Source: a virus
Length of the DNA: 23,867 nt
Direction: 5' to 3' (one strand)
IMG/VR virus record: IMGVR_UViG_3300010354_000656
Coordinates: 1-23,867 of that record
Part shown: in pieces, positions 1 to 7,917 of the stretch
How the letters are laid out: each line of letters opens with the position of its first letter
Numbering within the stretch: position 1 is the stretch's first letter
Program-made: the position numbers and the translations under genes
Notes under the pieces: generated by a model
Database searches by the model: none
Told to the model about the DNA's origin: nothing
Seen by the model: the letters and a program-made list of their open reading frames with translations, nothing else

Positions 1-2
1 TG

Positions 3-1055
3 CAGGCAGATTACAACAACGTCAAAGCTATACAGTATACTGGATCCTTAAGCACTTCTTTTACTGAGAAGGAGTTTCTTGGAGCTGCATGGTATTTTAC
101 AGCATCTTTGAGCTCTAGTATAGCAATCAAACCAAATGTAGCATCTGACTACAGTCAACGGTACAACTTTCAAAACGAAGATTTTACTATAAACTTTATA
201 GCAATACCAAGTCAGTTACCAACACATCCATCCGGATCAATACTACTAACAAAGCAAGGGCCGGTAGATCAAGTGCGTGTTGATGAAAACGGCAACGTAT
301 ACTCTAATATAGTATCAAATAAAACACCTTACAGACTGACTTGGTTATCTGGAAGTAATGTTGTGCAATTTGAAGTGGATGCTGGTGATGCTACTTTTAA
401 CCTTACAAGTAGTGTTAGTTTGAGTGTTGATAACTTGTATCATGTAACCGCTCGCAAGAGTGGTTCACTATACACTCTCCAGGTGTATAATAACGGAATT
501 GAAGATGTGGTGTCAGGTAGCTGTGCGATAGTTGATAAGAGAGTTGCTAATGCAGCAAATGTTTTTGTTGGGAATAACCACACAGGTGATAGAGGATTTA
601 ACGGTGTGATTGATAATCTTAAAATGTATAAGGGTTACCTATCAAACAATGAAGTTAAGTTTTTGTGGGCAACTGTTGGTGCAGGTACGTTAAACGTAGG
701 AAATGTTTTTTATAACCATGGGATGATGGTACTAACAGGTATACCAATCCGTTGTGGAGAAATAACACAAGTGGATTGTAGAGGTACACATACAATATGG
801 GAAACAGAAATCTCATGTACAGTAAATCCTGGCGAGTTTGGAATGAGTTGCAATCCAACCCTACAAGAGTATGATCCAGTCTACAATGAGTATGTATACA
901 GACCTTTTGTAACAAGCTCCGAATTCAAGCCTTATATAACAACGATTGGACTTTATGATGATGCTGGAAGGTTGTTAGCTATCGGAAAAGTAAATACACC
1001 AATACAAACACCCAACAATACAGATACAACATTTATAGTAAGATTTGATAGATAA
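3..1055 (+). CDS. LamG-like (concanavalin A fold) phage tail/fibre protein, 5' end missing
   Basis: The reading frame is open from the first full codon at base 3, so the gene begins outside the window; the TTG at 108 is internal, not the start. 350 residues are visible. The first ~225 look like a LamG/concanavalin A-like sandwich: alternating beta-strand pattern, the strand-turn stretch LYHVTARKSGSLYTLQVYNN, and the closing FNGVIDNLKMYKGYLSNNEV typical of Laminin_G_3-type modules. The last ~120 residues form a second domain containing EISCTVNPGEFGMSCNP and PYITTIGLYDDAGRLLAIGK, a module I associate from memory with large structural proteins of marine and Bacteroidota phages. The likely role is a virion appendage that binds host-surface glycans. 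Adsorption function is inferred from the fold. The structural genes resume at 5775, after the replication island. Confidence 0.8.
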   Translation, partial: QADYNNVKAIQYTGSLSTSFTEKEFLGAAWYFTASLSSSIAIKPNVASDYSQRYNFQNEDFTINFIAIPSQLPTHPSGSILLTKQGPVDQVRVDENGNVYSNIVSNKTPYRLTWLSGSNVVQFEVDAGDATFNLTSSVSLSVDNLYHVTARKSGSLYTLQVYNNGIEDVVSGSCAIVDKRVANAANVFVGNNHTGDRGFNGVIDNLKMYKGYLSNNEVKFLWATVGAGTLNVGNVFYNHGMMVLTGIPIRCGEITQVDCRGTHTIWETEISCTVNPGEFGMSCNPTLQEYDPVYNEYVYRPFVTSSEFKPYITTIGLYDDAGRLLAIGKVNTPIQTPNNTDTTFIVRFDR

Positions 1056-1056
1056 T

Positions 1057-1473
1057 ATGAAAAGAAAAAAAGTTACAATAGCAAAACAAAAAGGTTACAG
1101 AAGTGGTTTGGAGGAAGTGATTAGCCAACAACTTGACAAAATGAGTATTGATGGCCAATACGAACAGCATAAAGTGCTTTATGTAAAACCAGTTACCTAT
1201 CACGAATATACACCTGATTTTAGATTACCTAACGGTATATTTGTAGAAACTAAAGGTAGATTTGTACTAGAAGATAGGAAAAAGCATCTGCTAATTAAAA
1301 GCCAACATCCTGAGTTGGATATACGCTTTGTGTTCCAAAATTCCAAAAACAAAATACGCAAAGGATCTAAAACAACCTACGCAGATTGGTGTGAAAAGCA
1401 CGGTTTTAAGTATGCTGATAAAGCTATTCCAGAAGATTGGGTGAAGGAAGTTCCTGTCGGAATTTTGGAATAA
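1057..1473 (+). CDS. T7-type endonuclease I (Holliday junction resolvase)
   Basis: 138 residues from ATG 1057; an in-frame TTG at 1045 would overlap the upstream stop codon and is less likely. The protein aligns by eye along its whole length with T7 gp3: RSGLEE, YTPDFRLPNGIFVETKG, DRKKHLLIKSQHPELDIRFVF, WCEKHGFKYADK. The four catalytic residues of the T7 enzyme (E20, D55, E65, K67) correspond to E19, D54, E64 and K66. The family is a domain-swapped dimer of the PD-(D/E)XK fold that resolves branched DNA and helps degrade host DNA. Here it probably trims replication and recombination branches before packaging. T4 itself uses the unrelated endonuclease VII (gp49) for this step. The gene follows the LamG gene with one base between stop and start and opens the replication island. 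Confidence 0.96.
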   Translation: MKRKKVTIAKQKGYRSGLEEVISQQLDKMSIDGQYEQHKVLYVKPVTYHEYTPDFRLPNGIFVETKGRFVLEDRKKHLLIKSQHPELDIRFVFQNSKNKIRKGSKTTYADWCEKHGFKYADKAIPEDWVKEVPVGILE

Positions 1474-1490
1474 AAGTTGTATAGTTCTAC

Positions 1491-2414
1491 ATGACTGTAA
1501 ATCTGTTACAAGTAAAACAACTACTTGATGAGCATCTTGGATCTAGCATCCAACATAAAAAGAATGGTGAGTTTAGTTATCACTGTCCTTTCTGTAATCA
1601 CTATAAGCCAAAATTACAAATAAACCTAACAAATCAGAAGTGGCATTGTTGGGTCTGTAATAGTCGTGGTTTGTCTTTAACATCACTATTGAAAAAAAGT
1701 AATGCACCACAACCAACTTACAGTAAAATAAAAGAGTTGTATGGTGAAACTAGAATAACTGGTAAGAGTGAGTTTGCTCGTGAAATAGTTGGACTACCTG
1801 AGCATTATAAGCCTTTGTATGTGAACCATAACACACCGGATTATCGTAATGCTCTACACTATATAATGAATGTGAGAAAGCTGAGTGCATTAGACATACT
1901 ACGATACCAAATAGGTTACTGCGAAGAAGGTCCATATGCTGGAATGATTATCATACCTAGCTTTGATGAAGGTGGTAACATAAACTTTTATGTTGGTCGT
2001 AGTTACTATTCACAATCAACCGTGTCTCACAAAAATCCACCGGTTACTAAGGATATTGTAGGGTTTGAGAGTCAGATAAACTGGGATGAGCCTATTATTA
2101 TAGTTGAAGGTGCTTTTGATGCAATGGCAACAAAAAGAAATGTGATACCTTTATTTGGTAAAGCAATTCATCCACAACTCAAAAACAAGATTGTTAAACA
2201 CACAAAGAAGCTTTATCTTGCGTTAGATAAGGATGCTATTACAGACGCACTCGACTACGTAGAGTACTTTCTAAATCACGACATAGAGGTGTATTTGGTT
2301 AACTTGCCTGGAAAAGATCCGAGTGAATTGGGTTATGGTAGTATGGTTGAATGCTTACAACACGCAGAAAAAGTAGATTTTTTCAAGCTAATGACATTAA
2401 AATTAAGTCTATGA
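1491..2414 (+). CDS. DnaG-type DNA primase (CHC2-like zinc finger + TOPRIM)
   Basis: 307 residues. An N-terminal zinc-binding module has H31/C32-x2-C35 and C53-x2-C56. The TOPRIM core lies around residues 200-280: VEGAFDA with E206, ALDKDA with D246 and D248, and GKDPSEL with D276, the acidic triad that binds metal. Between them (residues ~120-190) is the usual primase N-subdomain pattern (RYQIGYCEEGPYAGMIIIPS). There is no helicase domain, so it resembles the stand-alone primase of T4 (gp61) rather than the T7 gp4 primase-helicase; the helicase must lie elsewhere in the genome. It would synthesise RNA primers for lagging-strand replication. The start is ATG 1491, 17 bases after the resolvase, without a recognisable ribosome-binding site. 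At 307 residues it is short but has both functional modules. Confidence 0.92.
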   Translation: MTVNLLQVKQLLDEHLGSSIQHKKNGEFSYHCPFCNHYKPKLQINLTNQKWHCWVCNSRGLSLTSLLKKSNAPQPTYSKIKELYGETRITGKSEFAREIVGLPEHYKPLYVNHNTPDYRNALHYIMNVRKLSALDILRYQIGYCEEGPYAGMIIIPSFDEGGNINFYVGRSYYSQSTVSHKNPPVTKDIVGFESQINWDEPIIIVEGAFDAMATKRNVIPLFGKAIHPQLKNKIVKHTKKLYLALDKDAITDALDYVEYFLNHDIEVYLVNLPGKDPSELGYGSMVECLQHAEKVDFFKLMTLKLSL

Positions 2415-2456
2415 CCACACTAGCTGTTGTTTTTCTGGAAAAAAACGTGTAACTTG

Positions 2457-2465
2457 AATTTATTA
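2457..2465 (+). promoter_or_regulatory. near match to the TATTTATTA upstream motif
   Basis: AATTTATTA, one mismatch from the 9-mer that precedes genes at 5775, 16365, 19772 and 21658. It lies 11 bases before the SbcD start, in the only gap above 40 bases in the window (2415-2476). The rest of that gap is AT-rich with no clear hairpin. A promoter role is inference. Confidence 0.3.
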
Positions 2466-2476
2466 ACAAATAACTT

Positions 2477-3175
2477 ATGATTAATAAGATTAAATGTAAC
2501 CTAAAACAAATTGACAATATACTTCACGTAGCCGATATACATCTTAGAAATTGGAAACGTCACGCAGAATTCAAAGAAGTATTCAATAAACTATTTGCTG
2601 CTGTTGATGCGTCACCAGCGAATACTATTGTCACTGTTGGAGGTGATATCGTACACGCTAAGACTGATATGAGTCCGGAACTTATAAAGATGGTTTCATA
2701 CTTTTTTAACGGATTAGCGGATAGGAGGCCTACAATTGTTATTACTGGTAATCACGATACGAATCTAAATAACCAAAACAGATTAGATGCTTTGACACCT
2801 ATTGTGGAGGCAAACAACCATCCAAACCTATTTTACTTACGAAATTCAGGATTGTATGAAATAGGTGATATACTGATCAGTGTTATGTCTTTATTAGAGG
2901 ATCCGACATCATACATCACTATTGATAAAATTCCAAATAAAGAAAAGTATAAACATCTTGTCGCTATGTATCACGGTACAGTAGCAAACAGTAAGGTTGA
3001 TAGTGGTATGACTTTGTCTCACGGACTGGGTTGGGAAGTTTTTAGAGGTTTTGATCTTGTGTTGCTTGGCGACATTCACAAAAGACAACTTATGAGTAGC
3101 GAGTGGTTTGAGGACATAGAAGTTGATGAGAGTGAAGTTGAAACATATTTGCAGCAAGGTTGGGAAAAAGCTTAG
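2477..3175 (+). CDS. SbcD/Mre11-type nuclease (T4 gp47-like), catalytic domain only
   Basis: 232 residues. All the metallophosphoesterase motifs are present: DIH (D20, H22), GGD (D57), GNHD (N92, H93, D94), YHG (H166) and GDIH (D199, H201). With SbcC this makes the ATP-dependent exo/endonuclease that processes DNA ends for recombination-dependent replication. SbcD-family proteins normally run on past GDIH to a conserved VGSLIQQNFGE segment and a capping domain (T4 gp47 is ~340 residues). Here the frame instead ends ~30 residues after GDIH, at TAG 3173, and the capping part begins in the -1 frame within the next gene. So the protein is a truncated half, or the two frames are joined by frameshifting (see 3160-3180). 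The tail VDESEVETYLQQGW is an insert that the family normally lacks at this point. Confidence 0.92.
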   Translation: MINKIKCNLKQIDNILHVADIHLRNWKRHAEFKEVFNKLFAAVDASPANTIVTVGGDIVHAKTDMSPELIKMVSYFFNGLADRRPTIVITGNHDTNLNNQNRLDALTPIVEANNHPNLFYLRNSGLYEIGDILISVMSLLEDPTSYITIDKIPNKEKYKHLVAMYHGTVANSKVDSGMTLSHGLGWEVFRGFDLVLLGDIHKRQLMSSEWFEDIEVDESEVETYLQQGWEKA

Positions 3176-3180
3176 AAATG
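3160..3180 (+). promoter_or_regulatory. candidate -1 frameshift or stop-restart site inside split SbcD
   Basis: In the SbcD frame the codons are TGG GAA AAA GCT TAG (3161-3175) with five consecutive A at 3165-3169. A one-base backward slip on AAA continues as AGC TTA GAA ATG, the frame that carries the missing SbcD C-terminus. Alternatively ATG 3178, two bases after the stop, could be used for coupled reinitiation. The heptamer is not a perfect X-XXY-YYZ slippery site, and no strong downstream hairpin is obvious. An error in the length of the A-run would look the same. Confidence 0.4.
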
Positions 3181-5757
3181 GTAAAATTAAAAAGAAAGAA
3201 TCCAGCGCTATGGTATGTAGGTAGTCTGGTTCAACAAAACTTTGGAGAGGCTTTTGAAGGGCATGGTTATGCTCTTTGCAATTTGCAAACACCAAAACAA
3301 GTTGAGTGTAATTTTGTAGATATACCAAATGATTGTGGATATTTTACGTTAGATGTTGTGGATGGTGTATTGCCACCCAACCTACCTATCACACCAAAGA
3401 CAAATGTACGATTAAGAATTAGAAACACATCACCAGCACAGCTGAAAAGAATACTTGCTACAATACGTAAGGAGTATAAAAATAGTGATGTAATGGTTCA
3501 AAAGCTGGATAAGGTGTCAGTTGGTGATGATAGTAAGTTGTTTGGTGAATCACTACACCAAGGTGACATACGTAATGTACAGTATCAGAATCAACTAATC
3601 ACAGACTATCTTACTCACTGTGGTGTAGATGACACATTAATGCAGACGATACTGCAGATAAACGCAAAGCTTAATCAAGAATTGCCACAAGGCGAAGTTG
3701 CACGCAATGTTGTGTGGAAGCCCAAGAAGTTTGAGTTTTCAAACATGTTTAGCTACGGTGAAAACAATGTTGTAAACTTCTCCAGTCTTGATGGTACTTG
3801 TGGCCTTTTTGCGCCAAATCACGCTGGTAAATCAGCAATACTCGATTCACTATGCTTTTGCTTGTTTGATCACTCTTTTAGAGCGAGTAAGGCAGAACAA
3901 GTACTTAATCGTAAGAAGGATGACTTCTGGTGTAAGTTTAATTTTGAGTTGGGTGGAATTGATTATTTTATTGAGAAAAAGGCATATAAGTATAAAAGTG
4001 GTCCTCTTAAAGGCAAGTTGCGTGTTGATATTGATTTTTGGTGTGTTAATGGTGAAGGTGAGACTGTATCGTTGAATGGAGAGCAAAGAAGAGACACTGA
4101 TAAAATCATACAATCTTACGTTGGAACCTTTGATGACTTTATATTAACAGCGTTATCATTACAGCAAAACAATTCCAACTTTATCGACAAGACGCAAGGA
4201 GAAAGAAAGGAGTTGTTAGCAAACTTTTTAGATCTTAAGATTTTTGATACATTATACGATCTTGCAAACAAAGAAACAAAAACAGCATCAGTAATACTTG
4301 AAGAGTATCAAAAACAAGACTTTGAGACTAAACTAGGTGACGCTGAAAGAGCTTGTGAGCTTAACGAGCAAAAACACACAGTAGCACAACAACAGTTGAC
4401 AGCAGTAGAGCGGGAGATGGAGGAGTTGACAAACACGTTGTTAGAATTAAACAAGCAACTACAACCGTGTAAAGCGGATGGTTTAAGTTTGAGTGTGTTG
4501 GAAGGAGACTTACAAGCAAGCAATACAAGACAACAACAAGCAACAACCGATCTACAAAAAGCAATACAGCAGCGTGATGTATGTCAACAAGAACTGCAGC
4601 AAGTGACAGACAAACTCGATGCATACAAGCAATCGTTTGACACAACACTACATACCCAGTATATAGCAGCTATAAAGCAAAAAGAAGAATTAGAAAGGTC
4701 ACTTAACACCTATAAAATAACTGTTAAATCTAAACTTGAAAAGTTAGAAAAGTTAGAAAAACATGAATATGATCCAAACTGTAAATACTGTGTTTCAAAC
4801 GTGTTTGTACAAGATGCCATTGCCACAAAAGGTGATCTTGAAAAGGATAAGACAGCAGTACAAGAGCTGTTAGATCAACTAAAGCAAATCTCAGATTTCA
4901 TTGTTCATAACGAAGACATACAAACACAAGCAGAGTCAATACAAAGTCTTATAGTAAATCGTAAGGAACTGATAAACCAGTTAGATAAGCACCAAAGTCT
5001 ATGTGATCGTTACGAATACGCGATCGATATTGAACAGCATAAAATTGAGAAAATCAAAGCCGATATACAAACTTACAGAGAAAGTTTAGCAGTTATTGAA
5101 GAAAACAAAAAAATACAAGCACAGATTCGTGAAGTAGAAAGAGCAGTCAGCCATAAAAAGATTGAGCTATCAAAACTTAACAACACTGTAAAGGATCTTC
5201 ACGGCAAAATTAAAGTAGCAGAGCAAACAATATCAGATTGTAACGCAGCCATCCAACACATGCAGCAATTGGTGGAGAAACAAGAAGCTTATGACTACTA
5301 CTGTAGAGCGGTGTGTAAGGATGGTATACCGTATGTTTTAATAAGTAAAGCCGTACCATACATTCAACAATACGTTAATAATATACTCAGTCAGGTGATT
5401 GACTTTACAGTTGAGTTGGAGACTGATGGTAAAAATATAAACGCGTTTATTTGTTATGACGATAATAAGTGGGCTTTAGAATTAAGCTCGGGTATGGAGC
5501 GTTTTATATCATCATTAGCTATCAGAATAGCTTTAATTAAAATTACTAATTTACCCAAGCCTGACTTCATTGCGATTGATGAAGGTCTTGGTGTATTAGA
5601 TAGTAGTAACCTTAACTCAATGCACACACTATTTACATATATGAAGGATATTTTCCGGTTTAGCTTGGTAATATCACATATTGATGTTGTAAGAGATATG
5701 GTTGATAATATAATTACAATAGACCGAAAAGATGATTTTAGTCACATATCTTGTTAG
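3178..5757 (+). CDS. SbcD C-terminal domain fused to SbcC/Rad50-type ATPase (gp47C-gp46)
   Basis: The frame opens at TTG 3160; ATG 3178 is the first ATG. Counting from 3160 there are 865 residues. Residues ~14-175 are the SbcD/Mre11 C-terminal part (WYVGSLVQQNFGE, HGYALCNL, NFVDIPNDCGYFTL). From ~186 the SbcC/Rad50 ATPase begins (KKFEFSNMFSYGENNVVNF). Its features are Walker A at 218-225 (APNHAGKS, Ala replacing the usual first Gly), a long Gln-rich coiled coil (~360-720) with the zinc hook C541-K-Y-C544 at its apex, ABC signature LSSGMERF from 775, Walker B FIAIDEG with D807/E808, D-loop VLD, and the switch histidine in VISHIDV. T4 gp46 is ~560 residues with no SbcD piece, so this is a real domain rearrangement. 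It would drive DNA-end resection with the upstream nuclease domain. Confidence 0.94.
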   Translation: MVKLKRKNPALWYVGSLVQQNFGEAFEGHGYALCNLQTPKQVECNFVDIPNDCGYFTLDVVDGVLPPNLPITPKTNVRLRIRNTSPAQLKRILATIRKEYKNSDVMVQKLDKVSVGDDSKLFGESLHQGDIRNVQYQNQLITDYLTHCGVDDTLMQTILQINAKLNQELPQGEVARNVVWKPKKFEFSNMFSYGENNVVNFSSLDGTCGLFAPNHAGKSAILDSLCFCLFDHSFRASKAEQVLNRKKDDFWCKFNFELGGIDYFIEKKAYKYKSGPLKGKLRVDIDFWCVNGEGETVSLNGEQRRDTDKIIQSYVGTFDDFILTALSLQQNNSNFIDKTQGERKELLANFLDLKIFDTLYDLANKETKTASVILEEYQKQDFETKLGDAERACELNEQKHTVAQQQLTAVEREMEELTNTLLELNKQLQPCKADGLSLSVLEGDLQASNTRQQQATTDLQKAIQQRDVCQQELQQVTDKLDAYKQSFDTTLHTQYIAAIKQKEELERSLNTYKITVKSKLEKLEKLEKHEYDPNCKYCVSNVFVQDAIATKGDLEKDKTAVQELLDQLKQISDFIVHNEDIQTQAESIQSLIVNRKELINQLDKHQSLCDRYEYAIDIEQHKIEKIKADIQTYRESLAVIEENKKIQAQIREVERAVSHKKIELSKLNNTVKDLHGKIKVAEQTISDCNAAIQHMQQLVEKQEAYDYYCRAVCKDGIPYVLISKAVPYIQQYVNNILSQVIDFTVELETDGKNINAFICYDDNKWALELSSGMERFISSLAIRIALIKITNLPKPDFIAIDEGLGVLDSSNLNSMHTLFTYMKDIFRFSLVISHIDVVRDMVDNIITIDRKDDFSHISC

Positions 5758-5761
5758 AAGA

Positions 5762-5770
5762 TATTTATTA
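5762..5770 (+). promoter_or_regulatory. TATTTATTA motif, candidate late promoter element
   Basis: Exact TATTTATTA in the 17-base gap between the SbcC gene and the first structural gene; it ends 4 bases before ATG 5775. The same 9-mer precedes three other genes. It resembles the AT-rich late-promoter -10 boxes of T4-like phages, but any transcript starting just after it would be nearly leaderless. The promoter role is inferred from recurrence and position. Confidence 0.45.
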
Positions 5771-5774
5771 GCGT

Positions 5775-7916
5775 ATGGGATACGTATCGGTATATAAAAA
5801 ACCACAACCAAGAGGATATTCTAGAAACACCTACTATATTGAGGATCTGTCTGAGACATCGCCAGATTACTTCGATATTGATACATTTCCAGATGTAGTT
5901 GGTGGTGGACGGTACATAATTAAGCTTAAAGGAAATGGTATTAACTTGAGGTTAAACACCTTAGTTGATATTGAAATTGTTGATGCTAATGGTGAGTTGA
6001 TTTACAGCGAGATGTTAGATCTTGTAGATCGTTTTGGTAATGCATACATAGCATTTGACATTTACGACATAACAGCTCAAGGAATAGCAACTGCATACAT
6101 AGTTGGCGAAGCTTTGGTAGACTTGGACGGAAACCCAGTACCACAAGATCAGAAGGATAGGTTTAATGTTAGATGGTCAAAACAATTCACAGTTTTTCCA
6201 TTTGAAAGAAATAACGCAGAGCTGATATTTAACAATCCACCAAGTGTAAACGTAGCCCAAGTAATCACTCCAGCTCGATTAGAAACACAAACAACTGCAA
6301 GTGCTTACGCGTTTGCATACATAACCGGAAGTCCAGGCACAATGTCTATTGTGGAATCAAACTTTCAAGGATACGATAGAGACTTCCAATCAAGTCCAAA
6401 CATATTAGATATTCGTGAGCGTAGCATTCAAGTCGATCCATTCAGCAGACCATTAACAACAAACATAGTACCAACTGTAATACGACAAGTTGATGGTGAC
6501 ATGCAAAATGGACAGTTATTAAGCTACACATCACGATATGGAACAATACTAAAAACAGCAACACCTTTCTTTTCCAAACAACTGTTAGGAGGTTATTTTG
6601 AATTTTTTAGCTCCGAAAGTACACCACGAACATTATTACCTAATCCACCAAGTGGTGTAACGGTTTCGGGTAGTGCAAGTGAGCAGCTAAGCAGATATTA
6701 TGCAACAGTTGTGGAGGTTGTAAATTCAACACAAGCTGTGTTAAGTAAGCCTTTAACGGTAGTCACAATTGACTCCAACACAACCAGCGAAAACAAACTA
6801 TCAACACACACCTACAAATCAGTGCAGCTATTCACAGGTAGTATTACATATGTTCCGTCAGACTCGGCGTATGTAACAAGCTCAGCTGTTAGTGAATCAT
6901 ATCTACAATTTACTTTCACAGATCTCAACCCTATCAGTGGTCAGGTGTATCGTATAAGAACATCAACAAAGCTGGGAGCTGAGGTTGGAGACTTTAAGGT
7001 GTTGAATGATCAAATTATTAACGGTGTTGAGTACTTAACAGATGCAGAATTTCCAAACGGATTAAACTATGCAAGGCACAGCTCTGATTATAGGTTGATC
7101 GGTCACTTTCCAACACAATCACGATTAGATGACTACTGGATATTTTTAAGAGAAGATCCAGCAAACTTCGACGTAACAACAGGATCGATCAATCACAGTA
7201 TACAAATGGATAGTGCAGTATTACCAGCAACATACACACAATCTATGTGTCTCACAACTCAGTTTAGACAAAACTATACAGTTGATCAAATATATACGCT
7301 AAGCTTTTATTTAACCTTGGATCCATATACTGAGTTGGAGGTATATATGAATAGCAACGTACTAAACACCAATGTAATTGAATCCGATCTTTACCCGCGA
7401 GCATTTATCGAAACACAAAACACGGAAAAAAATAGATACTCTGGAGATTATAGCCGCTTTGGAAATTACACTGGAAAGATTACCAATGATAGGTCGACTA
7501 GAAAATATTATGGTAAGGTAGTGTTTGATTTTCAAACTGACGGTAGTGGTTTTGGAAGACCTTTGTTTAGATCAAGAGTTGTTGATGAAATGAATCAAAG
7601 TGGCAGTGCATACATCAGTGAAATCAGTATTAAGCCGTATACAATGAATGGTTTTACACCAAACATTGTACAATTTGCAGTTCCACTAACAGCAGAGCTT
7701 TTGACCGCAACTAGAATATCACAATCAATAGATTTCAAGATAGACTATTTTGATTACACTGGAAGACAGTCGGAGTATACAACCTACATCGATGATAGTG
7801 TATTAAACTTACAAGTAGAGATACCATCAAATACTTGCCAAGCCGATAAACTATTTTTCTACTTTAACTCTGATGCACAGGTGAGTAGAACAAACCAACC
7901 ACCAAGAAAAGGATAA
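5775..7916 (+). CDS. phage structural protein (baseplate/fibre-like), function unknown
   Basis: 713 residues; I do not recognise a named family. The sequence is rich in Thr, Ser, Asn, Tyr and beta-strand alternation, has few Cys and no signal peptide or membrane segment, as expected of a virion protein. The N-terminal ~160 residues (GGRYIIKLKGNG, LVDIEIVDANGELIYSEML, FGNAYIAFDIYD) look like a compact beta domain with a conserved head such as would attach to the baseplate or tail. The rest looks like successive beta-sandwich modules, including a possible carbohydrate-binding-type fold around 430-560 (YTLSFYLTLDPYTELEVYM) and again near the C-terminus. A TATTTATTA box sits just before the start. 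One base separates its stop from the next gene, so the three structural genes 5775-9851 are probably co-transcribed and act in one appendage. Confidence 0.8.
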   Translation: MGYVSVYKKPQPRGYSRNTYYIEDLSETSPDYFDIDTFPDVVGGGRYIIKLKGNGINLRLNTLVDIEIVDANGELIYSEMLDLVDRFGNAYIAFDIYDITAQGIATAYIVGEALVDLDGNPVPQDQKDRFNVRWSKQFTVFPFERNNAELIFNNPPSVNVAQVITPARLETQTTASAYAFAYITGSPGTMSIVESNFQGYDRDFQSSPNILDIRERSIQVDPFSRPLTTNIVPTVIRQVDGDMQNGQLLSYTSRYGTILKTATPFFSKQLLGGYFEFFSSESTPRTLLPNPPSGVTVSGSASEQLSRYYATVVEVVNSTQAVLSKPLTVVTIDSNTTSENKLSTHTYKSVQLFTGSITYVPSDSAYVTSSAVSESYLQFTFTDLNPISGQVYRIRTSTKLGAEVGDFKVLNDQIINGVEYLTDAEFPNGLNYARHSSDYRLIGHFPTQSRLDDYWIFLREDPANFDVTTGSINHSIQMDSAVLPATYTQSMCLTTQFRQNYTVDQIYTLSFYLTLDPYTELEVYMNSNVLNTNVIESDLYPRAFIETQNTEKNRYSGDYSRFGNYTGKITNDRSTRKYYGKVVFDFQTDGSGFGRPLFRSRVVDEMNQSGSAYISEISIKPYTMNGFTPNIVQFAVPLTAELLTATRISQSIDFKIDYFDYTGRQSEYTTYIDDSVLNLQVEIPSNTCQADKLFFYFNSDAQVSRTNQPPRKG

Positions 7917-7917
7917 C

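Noticed and set aside
2415-2476. Possible terminator or small RNA in the longest gap
   Set aside because: There are T and A runs but no stem of useful length that I can pair; no tRNA-like cloverleaf.
3160-3177. TTG 3160 as start of the SbcC fusion gene
   Set aside because: It overlaps the SbcD coding end, adds six unremarkable residues and is a weaker start than ATG 3178 or a frameshift entry.
2909-3328. 139-codon open frame on the - strand across the SbcD break
   Set aside because: Considered as an inserted gene explaining the break, but it is antisense to conserved SbcD motifs on both sides and has no recognisable domain.
4738-4770. Direct AAGTTAGAA repeats as a regulatory iteron
   Set aside because: They encode a K-L-E heptad-like run in the SbcC coiled coil; coding constraint explains them.
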